From Leguminivora glycinivorella (lineage: Eukaryota; Arthropoda; Insecta; Lepidoptera; Tortricidae): a stretch of DNA of 64,000 nucleotides. The notes under the pieces are model-generated. The model ran no database searches. It had not been told where the DNA came from and saw only the letters and a program-made list of their open reading frames with translations. The position numbers and the translations under genes are program-made. The stretch lies in the NCBI RefSeq assembly GCF_023078275.1, contig NC_062974.1, positions 20,947,119 to 21,011,118 on the forward strand, read 5' to 3'. Positions 44,274 through 56,200 of this stretch are shown piece after piece (the stretch's first letter is position 1; each line of letters starts with the position of its first letter).

Positions 44274-45311
44274 CTTAATATTATATAAGTAAAAGTATGT
44301 ATATGTGGCCTTATTTGAAAGTTAATTTTAGTCTCTATCGAAAAATGCCATGAAATTCATCACATTTCTCATAAAAAAGTGAATTTTCAGCAAAAGAAAC
44401 CAACGTGTATCCTTGATAAAATTACAAAAAAAATTAAACACAATAAAATCAACAAATAAAAGAAAAAATAACTTAAAACTAAACTTAAACCCTAGTTTTT
44501 TCTCCCCTGACCCTCTGTGTAGCTTTTAGGCCAGAGAACAACCCATATGTCACCTTTACCTCCCCTTTTAAACTCGTCTAGGGTATCAAACCTTAGGAAA
44601 CCAGCCAAATTCCATACCCACTTTTTTCCTTTGTAACCACCGCAGACTGGCGATTATTGATTTTAAGAAAATGATTGACATTGTTTCTTAAAGTACTTTA
44701 ATTGTACTTTCAAATGATACCAATATTGATAGGTTACAATGAATAAGATTAGAGGTATATCTGCTTGAAACGAATTTTGCGCGAGGTGTAATTTGGTAGA
44801 CGCCGAATGTATGGGAACGCGCGTCAAGCGGTACTCCCCGCCTACAGGTATGTGCTTGTAGTTTGCTTATTTATTATCCGATCGTAGAAATTTCAAAAGC
44901 AAAAGATAGCTTAATAATGTAGCTAAATGATTTATATAACATATTTTTTAGCTAAGTGGCCGTTTTCATTGCCTTTTTGAGTCACAAAAATAAAAAAAGA
45001 GAGTAAAAAAAAAAGTATTTTTTGCATTATTGTTAATTAAAAAATAACTAACAAAACTATACTTTTCACTTATAACAAATCTTAATCAGCATGTTATACG
45101 CTTTCAATCGACACCTCATTTTTTAAAATTGGATAAGGGGTTCTAGACAAATTGGCAAAAAATTGAAACCCGGGACCGCGATCTTTGTGACGTCATAGTT
45201 AACCCCCCCACAGTCTGAGAATGTGACAAGTCATTATTTCGTACTCAGTAAAGTCTACCGATCACAACGATACCACTTGTCAGCAGTATACTCTCCAGTC
45301 ACATCAACTTT
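44274..45311 (-). repeat. Right arm of the ~1-kb inverted repeat
   Basis: Reverse complement of 42746-43770, beginning CTTAATATTATATAAGTAAA and ending CTCCAGTCACATCAACTTT. Beyond 45311 similarity stops except for a short GCCGC match. A transcript through both arms would form ~1 kb of nearly perfect double-stranded RNA. Confidence 0.92.
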
Positions 45312-45646
45312 TTCCGAGACCCTCTCGCCGCTCTACTAATACGGAACACAAATAAACCTTTAATAGCCGCACAAACCGCTAATTTACCCTCTTTAATTAA
45401 TCGAAAGCAAACACACTGGGCCGCGCTTTTTATACACCATTACAGTACATAACCGACCCTTTTCCTAACCGATAAAAAATGCACTGACAGGTCCCCGAAG
45501 CTACCGTTACAATTTAGATAAGCATGCAATGCCATTAATAACCTTCAAAATGCTGTAGCTCAATAAAAACAACCATTACAAACACGCGAAAACGAACGTA
45601 TCACATAATAATGAAATATAGATTGTTAAAAAAATGCAAAAAGTTT

Positions 45647-45728
45647 CGCAGTCGGTAGGATTCGAACCTACGCTCCCAGAGGGAATCTGATTTCTAGTCA
45701 GACGCCTTAACCGCTCGGCCACGACTGC
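45647..45728 (-). tRNA. tRNA-Ser(AGA)
   Basis: The minus strand gives an 82-nt class II tRNA. The acceptor stem GCAGTCG/CGACTGC is fully paired and is followed by discriminator G. The D stem is GCC/GGC. The anticodon stem TCTGA/TCAGA carries the loop CTAGAAA (anticodon AGA), and the long variable arm CCC-TCT-GGG is diagnostic of serine. The T arm is GTAGG-TTCGAAT-CCTAC. TTTTT begins five bases downstream on the minus strand (plus 45638-45642), a pol III terminator. No intron. It looks fully functional. Confidence 0.97.
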
Positions 45729-45965
45729 TGCGAGTGTTTAGTCGAAATTAAGGATTACTTTATACTCACTTGCTAACTTCAAACATGCTGACAACGTTGC
45801 GATTGATGAACAATGATGTCTTCAAAAGATTGAATAAATAATAAATTGATTGTGATTATCAGACATTCTAACTTTTCCAGCAATTTCGGTGCAGCATGGT
45901 AGAAATAAAATAATTCATACGTGTGTTCTTCTACATAGGTAGATGAATAATTAAAACTCATTTTT

Positions 45966-46006
45966 AACCCCCGACGCAAAAACGACGGGGTGTTATAAGT
46001 TTGACG

Positions 46007-46077
<71 letters not shown>

Positions 46078-46100
46078 GTGTGTGTCTGTCTGTGGCATCG
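45966..46100 (+). repeat. Dispersed element with (TCTG)n microsatellite
   Basis: AACCCCCGACGCAAAAACGA, GGGGTGTTATAAGTTTGACG, then about 17 TCTG units (46007-46078) and GTGGCATCGTAG. The fixed flank before the repeat is a pattern I associate with lepidopteran microsatellite families. Confidence 0.7.
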
Positions 46101-46278
46101 TAGTATTATTAATCCTAATTAATTACTTATTAATTACTTATTAATCGTACTGTTATTAATCCTAATTAATTAACCATTCCAGCTGGCTTCGGACATATAA
46201 ATATTCCTAACGCAACAATGATGCACCAAAATTGCTGACAAAGTTGACATCGTAACTTGATAACGCCTTTCATGAGTA

Positions 46279-46413
46279 AGTGCGTTTTCACATTATCCGA
46301 ACCGATATCGGATGTAGGACCAATATCCCATACATTTAAGCCGCCATCTTTGATTTTTACCATTGAAATCCTTCCGACATCCCATATCGGTTCGTATAAT
46401 GTGAAAATTCACT
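46279..46413. mobile_element. Mini-transposon with AGTGCGTTTTCACATTAT ends
   Basis: GTGCGTTTTCACATTATCCG and the mirrored CGTATAATGTGAAAATTCACT flank a second inverted pair, GAACCGATATCGGA and TCCCATATCGGTTC. 135 bp, noncoding. Confidence 0.75.
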
Positions 46414-46683
46414 AAGATGATTTTTATGATTTTGACTTATGATAAAAATAATTATCCTTTTCAAGAAGTGACGGATAGAATAAATTGATGTAATACATGG
46501 ATATAATAAAGAATGAAACTATTGAAACTTGAAACACATTGAACAGAAGAAAATGTATTCAAAATGTTTAATTATAAATCAATTTAGCAATAATCACTAC
46601 GTGTGTGTACACATTAAACATTTTTTATCTACATACGTACATAGGCAGAGAACGTGACTGACTATTTCAGCCGGGTCACACGT

Positions 46684-46757
46684 GGCGCCGTGGCTTAGTT
46701 GGTTAAAGCGCCTGTCTAGTAAACAGGAGATCACGAGTTCGAATCTCGTCGGGGCCT
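46684..46757 (+). tRNA. tRNA-Thr(AGT)
   Basis: 74 nt. The anticodon stem CCTGT/ACAGG carries the loop CTAGTAA (anticodon AGT). The T arm is ACGAG-TTCGAAT-CTCGT, with a normal D arm and discriminator T. The acceptor stem GGCGCCG/CGGGGCC has a G-G opposition at the fourth pair, a minor defect or a tolerated mismatch. T6 at 46769-46774 is a pol III terminator. It lies 0.95 kb from, and in opposite orientation to, tRNA-Ser. Probably functional. Confidence 0.95.
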
Positions 46758-47032
46758 ATGTGGATTAATTTTTTGCGTGCTTTTTGTTTCATTTATTTCT
46801 TAGATTTAATTTTATTATATAGTATATTTTCATGCTTAGAATTTTTATTAGTAAAACCCTTTTATATTATTTTCATATTCATTTTTGTGAACTGTAAAAT
46901 TAACATATCACCCCGTCTTCAATATCTCCAAGTTTTCAACAATTCATTTATTATTTTCAGTAGTCGAGTACCAATAAGCCACATTATGTGTATGTAACTG
47001 GGTTGCTTGATGCTAGCGCTTAGTAATATTGT

Positions 47033-47174
47033 ATTAACCCTTAAATGCATAGTGATTATATATGCATCATGCATTTTTGACTATCTATTGACAGCATGTC
47101 ATAATTCAAATTTGAATAAAGATTTAATTAAGATATAATAAAGATTTATTGTCAAGGTGCATTTAAGGGTTAAT
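47033..47174. mobile_element. Mini-transposon with ATTAACCCTTAAATGCA ends
   Basis: ATTAACCCTTAAATGCATAG (47033) is mirrored by GGTGCATTTAAGGGTTAAT (ending 47174). 142 bp, AT-rich, noncoding. Confidence 0.7.
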
Positions 47175-49260
47175 TTGTCGTTACAGGAAAATCGACAATC
47201 TCTATCCAGATGTATAATAAATGCGTAGAAAATTTTATGACAGGAGCACCTCTTTGTATATTTATAGGAAAATGAATAAGTTGCATATTTTTAGCTGCTA
47301 AATCAATAATGTATATCACAGCTCGGGTGGCTTATAAAAAAACCTTGACGAGCTGAACTGTTAAATATTATGATGCAAAAAGTTGTATGCATACCTATTT
47401 GTTTTTAATGTTATCCATTTTACGAATCCCTTTTTAATCCTCGCCAGTTTTCGAGCACTCGATCAGTGTAGAGCGAGATATCGGAGATATCGTTTTTTTT
47501 TTTACTGTTATTTTTTCCATTGTTATTATTTTTTTCCTGTATTTTTTTTTCTTTTCTGACACTGACTACAATTTGGCGCTGAGTGGCTCTACTCGCTCTA
47601 CCCTCGATCCGGCCCCTATCAGAGTATGCAGTTACGTTAGTGGGAAATCAAACAAACAAAGTTCATAGTAATCACTCGTATATTCACATTTTTGTCATTT
47701 TATATTATTTACACATGTACAAACAAAGGTACGATAATACTCGCCCATACACAGGGCACTTCGTCTTAATTATTTTACACAAGTAAACTTCCTCTTGAGT
47801 TAATCGACTTTTCAAAATAAAAACATGCTGTTGCGCATTTTTATCCGATTTTTAATCAAATAAATAAAATAATTATACAAAACATTAGGTTTTCAGATGT
47901 CTCAAATTTATTCTTACATTTTATTACTTATACCCTAATAATCTCGTAAGGTCCAATATACGAAGGTGCCATTCGTAAAATATACCATGGTTTCGGTTTC
48001 CGATAAATTAAACTTATCGGTAACCGTTTTGGAAAAAATAAGTACCTATTTATCTTTTTGCTTGAATGGACACAATATTTTGAAAACAAGTGAAGCTAGT
48101 TACTTATGCCCTGAATAATTTTATTGCAATATTAAAACTTTGTAAAAACGTTTAATGTTGGATTTATTGCCCTATTTATTATTTAAAAAAAAACTTTACA
48201 CCTTACGAGTTTATTATGTCAACAATGTAATTGGCAGTATTGGCACTTGTTTAAATAGCTGATTGCAGCGTGGTTTTTTATTGCGATAATAAGTTGCACC
48301 ACTAAATTATCATATGTTCCATAACAATGGATATTTACTTGTTTTCTGTTACAATGTAGTGAACAGATGCTTGTGTAATCACATTACAAGAATCTTACTT
48401 CAAAGGTTTAAGGTATATTTTTAAGTATCTTTTAAATTGTCAGACCAGAATATAGCTACTTTTTTAATTAAGTAATTAAATTAAATACAATTTCAATAAA
48501 AACAAGTTTTGTGTCAATAAAAGCGGAATTACGATTTTAGGAATCTGATTTAACTATGATACTACTCTTAAAAATGTGGTAGTTCATCATGACAGGAATT
48601 GTTTTATTTGTTCTCTAAGTGCAATGAAGTAGTAAAATAATTTAAATGAATTCACTTTAAAAAATGAAAAGGTACATTTCTGAGACACCTAAAACTACCC
48701 TAGTTTATGACGGCAATAAATTTTGATACAATTTTTACCTTGGTATTATTTTGGCACGTAACACTAGCAAGATAATGAACAGTTAAGATATTTTATGATA
48801 CAGTTTACTACTGAAGTAATTTATTGTCTAAAAAATTCTTTGAACAGATTAAAAATAGTTACAAAGTGCACTTTTTAAACGAAGAAGTATCTACTATATG
48901 TTGGGTGCCTGATTGGCCTAATTATTTCAATACTTAAAAGATACAGTACAGACTTCCTTGTTTAAAAATGTTTTATTACAAAGAAATTATTTTCTTCAAT
49001 TCGTTTACATTTTATCTTCACGGCCTGTTACTCAACTTTGGGTACTTACGATATTATAATAAGAGTAGGTACTATAAACAGTTTACATTAAAATTTTAAG
49101 AGGCTATGAAGTGAATAACACGACGTAAAGATCAGTAGATATCAGAGATCGTGAGCTATAAAGACTGCTAATACCCACATAAAATTGTGTTCCAGCTGTT
49201 AATGGCGAATTTATTTTATTAAAATGTTTTCTTCATAAGGTAAGTTAATTGTTAAGTAAC
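47175..49260. other. Intergenic DNA, no gene recognised
   Basis: Strongly AT-rich. A pyrimidine-rich patch at 47490-47560 precedes a short CpG-richer segment (47575-47630) that may be a repeat edge. No supported gene. Confidence 0.5.
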
Positions 49261-49373
49261 TTAGGGTCACTTGCACCACCGAAAATGGAGGGTTAACCCA
49301 CCATTTTACATGGAATTTGGCAGTCGACAGCCCATTAACCTTGAGTTAAGCGGGTGGTGCAAAGTGGCCCTTA
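49261..49373. mobile_element. Mini-transposon with TTAGGGTCACTTGCACCAC ends
   Basis: TTAGGGTCACTTGCACCACC is mirrored by GTGGTGCAAAGTGGCCCTTA. Internal GGGTTAACCCACC is itself palindromic. 113 bp, noncoding. Confidence 0.7.
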
Positions 49374-49897
49374 TAAATAACATGACAAAATATGAATTTT
49401 AGCAGTCTGTAAAATTATGTGTCTAGTCTAGGTAGATATAAGTTGGCAATATAATAGGCAAAGTCGATTAAATTGTATTCTATACCAGTCTTAATTTAGT
49501 TTATATTTTCTCTATTAAACATCTAAAATCTTTCATAAAATCTGAGGCACATTTAATATACGTATCATACATACAATCACAATGTAACTAAACTTTAGTT
49601 CTAATCAATATTTACAAACCAAGTTTAATCTAGTATGGCAGTAATGAGGTTCCAAACAATAATTAAATTTATAAGTAAATTAGATGACGATTATCTTGAA
49701 TTTGTACTTCGTAATGTTGGCACAGAACAAATTATTATTTGAATATCACATCCAACTAAGTCAACAAGATAAATAGTTGAATGCTCAAATAATAATTTAT
49801 CGTATTAAAAAGACAGAAGACGAATTCAATATAAGCGTCACCCGACATCTAAAATGTACAACTAAATAAAATCAGTCTCTGTATATAATCTCCACTT

Positions 49898-50128
49898 TTT
49901 ATTCAAGAACACGAAAGGGTAAAACGCACTTGTTTAAGGCCCCTAACGTTTGAAATATTTTATTGTTCTATCCATTGTCTTATTTTATTCATCGCAATGG
50001 TCTATTATTTTCACAGTAGAAAAAGTTTGATTTCACTGTGTTTTTTTTATACACTCTAGTAACTTTTGTTCACTGTGTTCACTGTTGTTTCACTATGTTC
50101 GTTGACTGTACACAAATAGTTTTTCACA
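49898..50128 (-). other. Probable 3' UTR of the Derailed/RYK-type gene
   Basis: Downstream of the stop at 50129 on the minus strand, AATAAA occurs at 49984-49989, 49958-49963 and 49898-49903. Any of these could end the transcript, so the outer boundary is only a guess. Confidence 0.35.
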
Positions 50129-50240
50129 CTAAACGAATCTCGTGAGTTGCGTGTGGAAGTCCCTTAGGAAGATTTGTAGCTGCGGCAGCGTGGGCCGATC
50201 ATCGGGCGACATGGCCCAACAGTACGCCATTACTGCGAAC
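50129..50240 (-). CDS. drl: Derailed/RYK exon: kinase C-terminal lobe end and stop
   Basis: Acceptor TTTTTTCTCAG precedes the exon. It completes the Leu codon split with the previous exon and reads FAVMAYCWAMSPDDRPTLPQ to the terminal LTRFV and TAG at 50129-50131. This is kinase subdomain XI with its invariant Arg. Confidence 0.93.
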
Positions 50241-53200
50241 CTGAGAAAAAAACATTGTGTTAGAAGTTTTATGAAGCTACTTGAAAGAATCAAATTCCGA
50301 AAGTTAGGATTCGGGATTCAAGGTTAACTTCTCATTTAATTTACGTCTCCTCTCTTACGGAGCGTTAGATTTAAATAACTTTTGCGTATGACAGAGCTGT
50401 ATGAGACACATGAGGGCATTTTTCCAACTAGGCATATCCGTTACAATATTATTTCCAGATAGTTTTATTTTAAGTTCTCATGAGAATACTATACTACTAA
50501 GAGTTGTGATGTGATAATCTCAGTGAGAATAGAGAATCTTAAACTTAAAATATAAAGCACTTACAATTCATCAGGACAGTTCGCCGGCTGTTGTAACCGG
50601 TACCCGTCCCTCAGATACGCTGCGACCTCGAACGGGTCCACCTCCGCGTACGGCTGGTGAGCCAACGTGGTCAACTCCCACAGTAGAACCCCTAGCGCCC
50701 AGACATCGGCCGCCGGGCTGAACTGGCGCTTGCTCAGCGCTTCGAGCGCCAGCCACTTGATGGGCCGGTTCTCGTTGTCGCCTAAACAGTGGTAGTCGGC
50801 GGGGAACAGATCGCGGGAGAGGGCGTTGTCGGCGATCATCACTCGGAGGTTTTCGTCGACACTGTTCACAAAAAAATCGTCTTAGAAAACAACACTTAGG
50901 TATCAATCAAATCAATAGTATTTGATATCATAAAAGAGATTTCTCCACAGGAAAAATCGAGTAGGTTTACTTACACGCAATTTCTGGCTGAAATGTCTTT
51001 GTGTAAGACATGTTGCGAGTGCAAAAACGCTAATCCATCCAGCGCGTGTAGTGCCATTCTGACGACATGTTGTGTTGTAAGCGGCGGCGGCGGTGGTACG
51101 CTCCCCGCCGCCCCGCCTACGTTTACTCCTCGACACGCCAGAAGGAATTGCTTCAGGTTTCTCCAGGTAGCGCCCCATGGGTACAGGAGGAATGGAGCAG
51201 TTTGGTCTTCGATGCTCACGCCGAGCACTGATAGTACACGCTCATGGCGGAGACCGTAGAGCATGCAGCCTTCTTGTAGTAGCAATGATACCTGAGAATA
51301 GAATGGTTCGTTCAGTTCGTTGAAAACATGCTAACATTGAAACTCTCAATATTAAAATTTGGTCAACTAAAAATTCATAACATAGTGTGTGGGTTATATA
51401 AATATTAATTTACCTGCACTTGCGACGCATGTTCCGCAACAGTCTTGACAAGCACCTCCTGTTCCCTGGCATCCTCATCAGCATACGTTCCCTTATACAC
51501 CCTGCCGAAAGTTCCCTCCATTGCTACCGAGCGCAGTCTGACACGACATCTTTGAATCGTCAACTCTGCTATTCTCTGTTGCAGGTCCCTCGCTCGCTCT
51601 TCCGCTGCGGCTGCGGGAATGGAAGTAGGACGGCGGTAGCTGGTATAACTGGCTGCTGACTTGCAAGAGGAATCTGGGAGGAAAGCATGTGCATCTTGTT
51701 CGTCGCTGCGTGCGCGTCGGAGTTTCCTCGCTCGGGCTCTACAGGCTGCTGCCGCCACTGCGGCTATCAGAATCGCGGCGCCTGCACAGCCAGCTCCCGC
51801 ATAGAATATGTCTGCTGATGTAGGTGCCTGAGCAACGCTGTCAACCCTAACCGCCGGCCTCGGTGCATCTTTTAAACAAATCTTCCTCCTTCTGAAGTGA
51901 AGCGTGGTGGATGTTGATCCCATAGAGACGTTCAGAGATATCGTAATGTCCACTTCGGCGTCGACAGTGTGCGTGCACGGCAAATCGATTTTCCATGTTC
52001 GCGGTTCCGTCGGAACGAATCCTTCTCTTGTAATGTTGAACGTAGGTGGGTGCATTGCGTTCGCATTCGATACTACTTCCACGTTTAGCGAGTACGGTAA
52101 CTGCAACAAAAGAAAGAGAATTTAGCCAAAATTCAGATATACAAATTATTTCGTACCTAAAGAGTATTTCGACGACATATGCGAAACAAATGTTTGATCG
52201 ACATAAAATTCTCAGAGGACCATAAAACCTATCGGCAAAAACAGATTCCGCAAGAAGCGTTAACCGCGCCTTGGGAGCCCAACGCGGGTCCCGAGCACTT
52301 AACTTTTTATTCAGATTTGCTATTTCAATTCCATAAATAATACCACAGAGGTACGTGAGCTCATTGCATGTCCCGCCTATGTGGAGTAACGGTAACGGTT
52401 CGGAGCCATCACGACGGTAACCGTATAAGATTGACGGACAGCACGCGAACACGGCGCGGGATCAAATGTCGAGTCACCGCCGCGGGTGCACGATGCCGCT
52501 CCTTTATAGGAACACCCTGTAGCCGTGAGGTCAGACAGCACCGTGTACCTACTCAAAAATGAATAATACTCGCATAATTGGCATGCGAGAAATGCATCGA
52601 GAATTTACCCGCATGTTAGGCTATGTAAATAAACCTAGCTAACTTGGACTTCCTGAATTTGCATTAGGTGTGTGTACAGTCGAGTTTACGCTAGGTCAAC
52701 GAGGTTTCCTTTACCGGTGGATGTCAATGCCTGCCACTCAGTCGTGAATAGTATCCGCGGTAATAAGCTGTCTTGAGTTGTATTCGGTATCTGAAAGACA
52801 TATTTATGAATATGTACGTGAGATCGTTACACGTTCGAGAGCTTACTGAGGTTTGGTTGCGGCGGAGCTAACAAGAGGAAATAAACACGTGTTTCACAAC
52901 TACAATTTGGGAGTATGTAGATATGATTGAGTGCCGACTTCAAATGCACGCCGCGTGTAAACCGGCAACTTTTATAATGTAACGATTAAATTAGAGTCAT
53001 TATCTCGTTACTAGGCGGGCGGTGAGAGCAAAGCAAACCGAACTATTCCCCGCGGGCGCGGCAGCTACCTAATTTATTTTGAATCGGCTGTGTGCATCCC
53101 TAATTCCTAGTATAAGTTGGTCTGGAAATTCGTAACAATTACACGCATTGCAGATCACACTTATTATGGTTTGCCTGTGCCAGGAGTGTTGTCAAGCCAA

Positions 53201-56200
53201 ATAGTCGAGGTGTGACTCTGAAGCTAATTAAATATTATCACTGCGAGACAATAGCGGCGCGATCGCTCATCGGCGCTAGTTAACCGGTCACCAAATATTT
53301 GCTGTACCTAGTCAAAGGCGCCGACTGTAAATAAGGGGCCACGATCTGATAGCGCCCCACAAAGCCGCGAGATGACGATAAGCCCCGCCTGATCGCAAGC
53401 ATATTCGGAACCTTTGCTTTTTAAATCCACTCGCTCCCTGCGGAGATACAGAGATTCAAAACCTAGCCGCTACCTAAGCAATAAAAGTGCCGCCTGCATA
53501 TCTGTTTAAATTTCGCTGAGCTCTTTAGACTTCATGCCGCATAATATATGCAGTGTCTGAGTGTCTCACGTACTGTACTGTCTAGCAACAAAATTTTCAA
53601 ATGGGCATATGCCTATCTGAAATTTAGGCTCTGCACAAACAAATATACCTACAAATGTGCGCCAAATACAAGAAGTCCCTTCCACTAACTTTTTTTCGTA
53701 AACTATATTATTTTGAAGAATTTAAATTGAAAATGTTGTTGTACCTTGTAAAAAGAACAAGCCGATAAACAAAAGACACGGCTTATTTAAATATTGTTTC
53801 TATTATCATGAAAAAACAAGTAAAAAGTTAACTTATCATAAAATTTTACCCACGTCCCGGATTCAAATGGCGACGTCTCGTACTGCAGCCGTACTTATGA
53901 CTTGCAAATGTCCGTCCTAAATAAGCAGATGTCTTATTGACAAGTTCACTGAACTTGTTTGCGCTGTTCTGATGCTGACTACGCATTCCCTACGCTCGCC
54001 GAGAATGAGATGGTTAACATTTTTCCTCTAGCCATTGTAACTGAGTCTTAAAGATTTGTAAGGGATATTAGGAGAGTACTTATACTGGTTTGCTCGAGCG
54101 TACGATTCGCGATAGCTATTGAGATAGCATCCTGATGCTGGCCGTTGAATATGTAAAGTGGGAGTCGTCGTGACGGTGACGGCTCGTATCAAAGTTCCGC
54201 GGAGTGGTCAAGTGGGACCTTTGTTTGGAAAGGGTTGAGGTGAGAGATCAAAGAACAGTATTTTTAAGGAAATCTTTAAGCGGATATTCGTTGTGTCTGG
54301 CAAACCTTGTCCAACGTGTATATTACCATTACCACATAACGGTAATATACCCATTACCCACCTATTTAAATTATGAATTCACCTATCCATAACCCAACTA
54401 AAAAAATATCGTATGCAACGCAAGTTACATTATATGGAAACATTGGAAACACCAAAACAAATAAATAAATGCACATATTTGGTTAGCCAGGCGGGACGCC
54501 AGAAGCCGAGGATTTGCATGAGGACTGAGTGAGGAGCGATCAAACAGGCCGACGGATAGCTGATTAGTCAGGAAAAAAGCGCTGTCGGAAACATCCGCTA
54601 ATGGTGCGCTCGATGCTCAGTACAGTCCGAAGCCTGTGGAGTCTGATTCGAAGAACTATATTCAATTCTTCGAGAATCGGCACTAGAAATAAGTCGTGAT
54701 AGTCTTGAGTTATGAACTTAATATTTGATAAACATTATTCAACTCGGTCATTAGGTTATGTATCATTGTGTACATATTATGTATACAACTATGTTACTCA
54801 GAAATCGAATACAACTGAGCCTTCACTTACTAAAAGCAAGCTTAAGATTGAGTCCTGTTTTCAAAAAGATAAAAACCTTCAGTCTAGTAACTTTGCCAAC
54901 TGTTAACTAGTTTATATTTTATGAGGTTCTTACAGAAAGCGCATTTCTTATCGTTCGTCTAGCATTCAAGCTGCAGAATAACACCCCTGAGGTACCGATC
55001 AACTGGCGAAGGCAAGACAACTACGTCTAAGTTACTGCCCGAGGTTGACTTACTGTAAACAACTTGCATGCTCTAACTTTTTCTTTTATCATGATCATGT
55101 TGTATTACGTTTCCACAAGAAAATAACAAATATGGTCACATATTTACTCTATTTAGCTTTTTAAAGACTCGATAGACTAAACCTTAACATAGTTTGACGA
55201 ATTCTTCCAGAACACTCCAAGTTAAACATAAATAACAATTGTAAAACGTAAAAGCAAATGGTTATTGCAATTTAGTGTGATATCTAGTTTATAGTGAGTT
55301 GTTCAAACGACTGGCTTTACGGCTCAGCAATAACTCGGTTTTATTGAACGGCCAGGTAATTCCAATTCAGATATGGATAGAGTAATGTCGGGCGATAATA
55401 GCAACAGTTTGTTTACGGGCCATCTATATTCTGCCGCGCGCATTTCCATGAGAATGGCTTGTTTGCCGAGGCGGGCCGCGGGAGACTGCATAACTTACCT
55501 GTTCAAGTTAATTACAAAGTTTGGGAGAAGCCAGAAAATGGCGTGGCTAACAAAAACTTCAACTAAGTACATTATCAAGTATAAGTTGCTGATTGAGCTT
55601 TTGTTCAGCACAAGACGTCGTCCTTATATGAATAATTCTCACGGTTTCATATAAATTAATACCTACTTGGTGTTGGGTGACAAGAACAATCGTTTTGTAT
55701 TTAGTTGCTCAATTAGAACAACGAGTTATAAAACAATTGAATGCATTGCTGACTGCATAAGAAGCTGATTGGGTGGTATATTAGAATGCACATACGCCAA
55801 TCATTTCCCATTAACAATCAAGGCATCGTAAACGGAATACCAAGTAACTACACAAAGATTTATTTCAGACAGTATTTTAAGTAACCGATACTCGTAAAAG
55901 ACTCATTCTTCAATTTATCCTAGAGCTTAATGCTCAGACAATTTATGTTCAGTTGAGCGTTCACAAATTGTGAACGATGAACATAATATTCCAAGTCAAA
56001 TATAAGAGACTAAAGTAAAACAAATGAGTCCTCGTTAGAGCTATTCGTGTTCAAAAGACGACCATTAGTTATGCTTCGTTTAGAATTCTGTTCATACACG
56101 GGATTACCATAAGGTCCTATTGTTTTTATCAAATCGATTGTTCAGCGGTTAGTCATTGTTTAATGTTCGTATAATCAATCAGTATTGGAATTTACTTCCT

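Noticed and set aside
51847..52452. 201-codon minus-strand ORF
   Set aside because: It overlaps the 5' part of a receptor exon in another frame and runs into the intron across the true acceptor. No family features.
53850..53910. tRNA T-arm-like CCCGGATTCAAATGG
   Set aside because: No anticodon arm, D arm or acceptor stem can be built around it.
55373..55654. 93-codon plus-strand ORF with a good reverse-strand GTAAGT
   Set aside because: It lies in the receptor intron. No coding sequence precedes the donor-like site on the minus strand.
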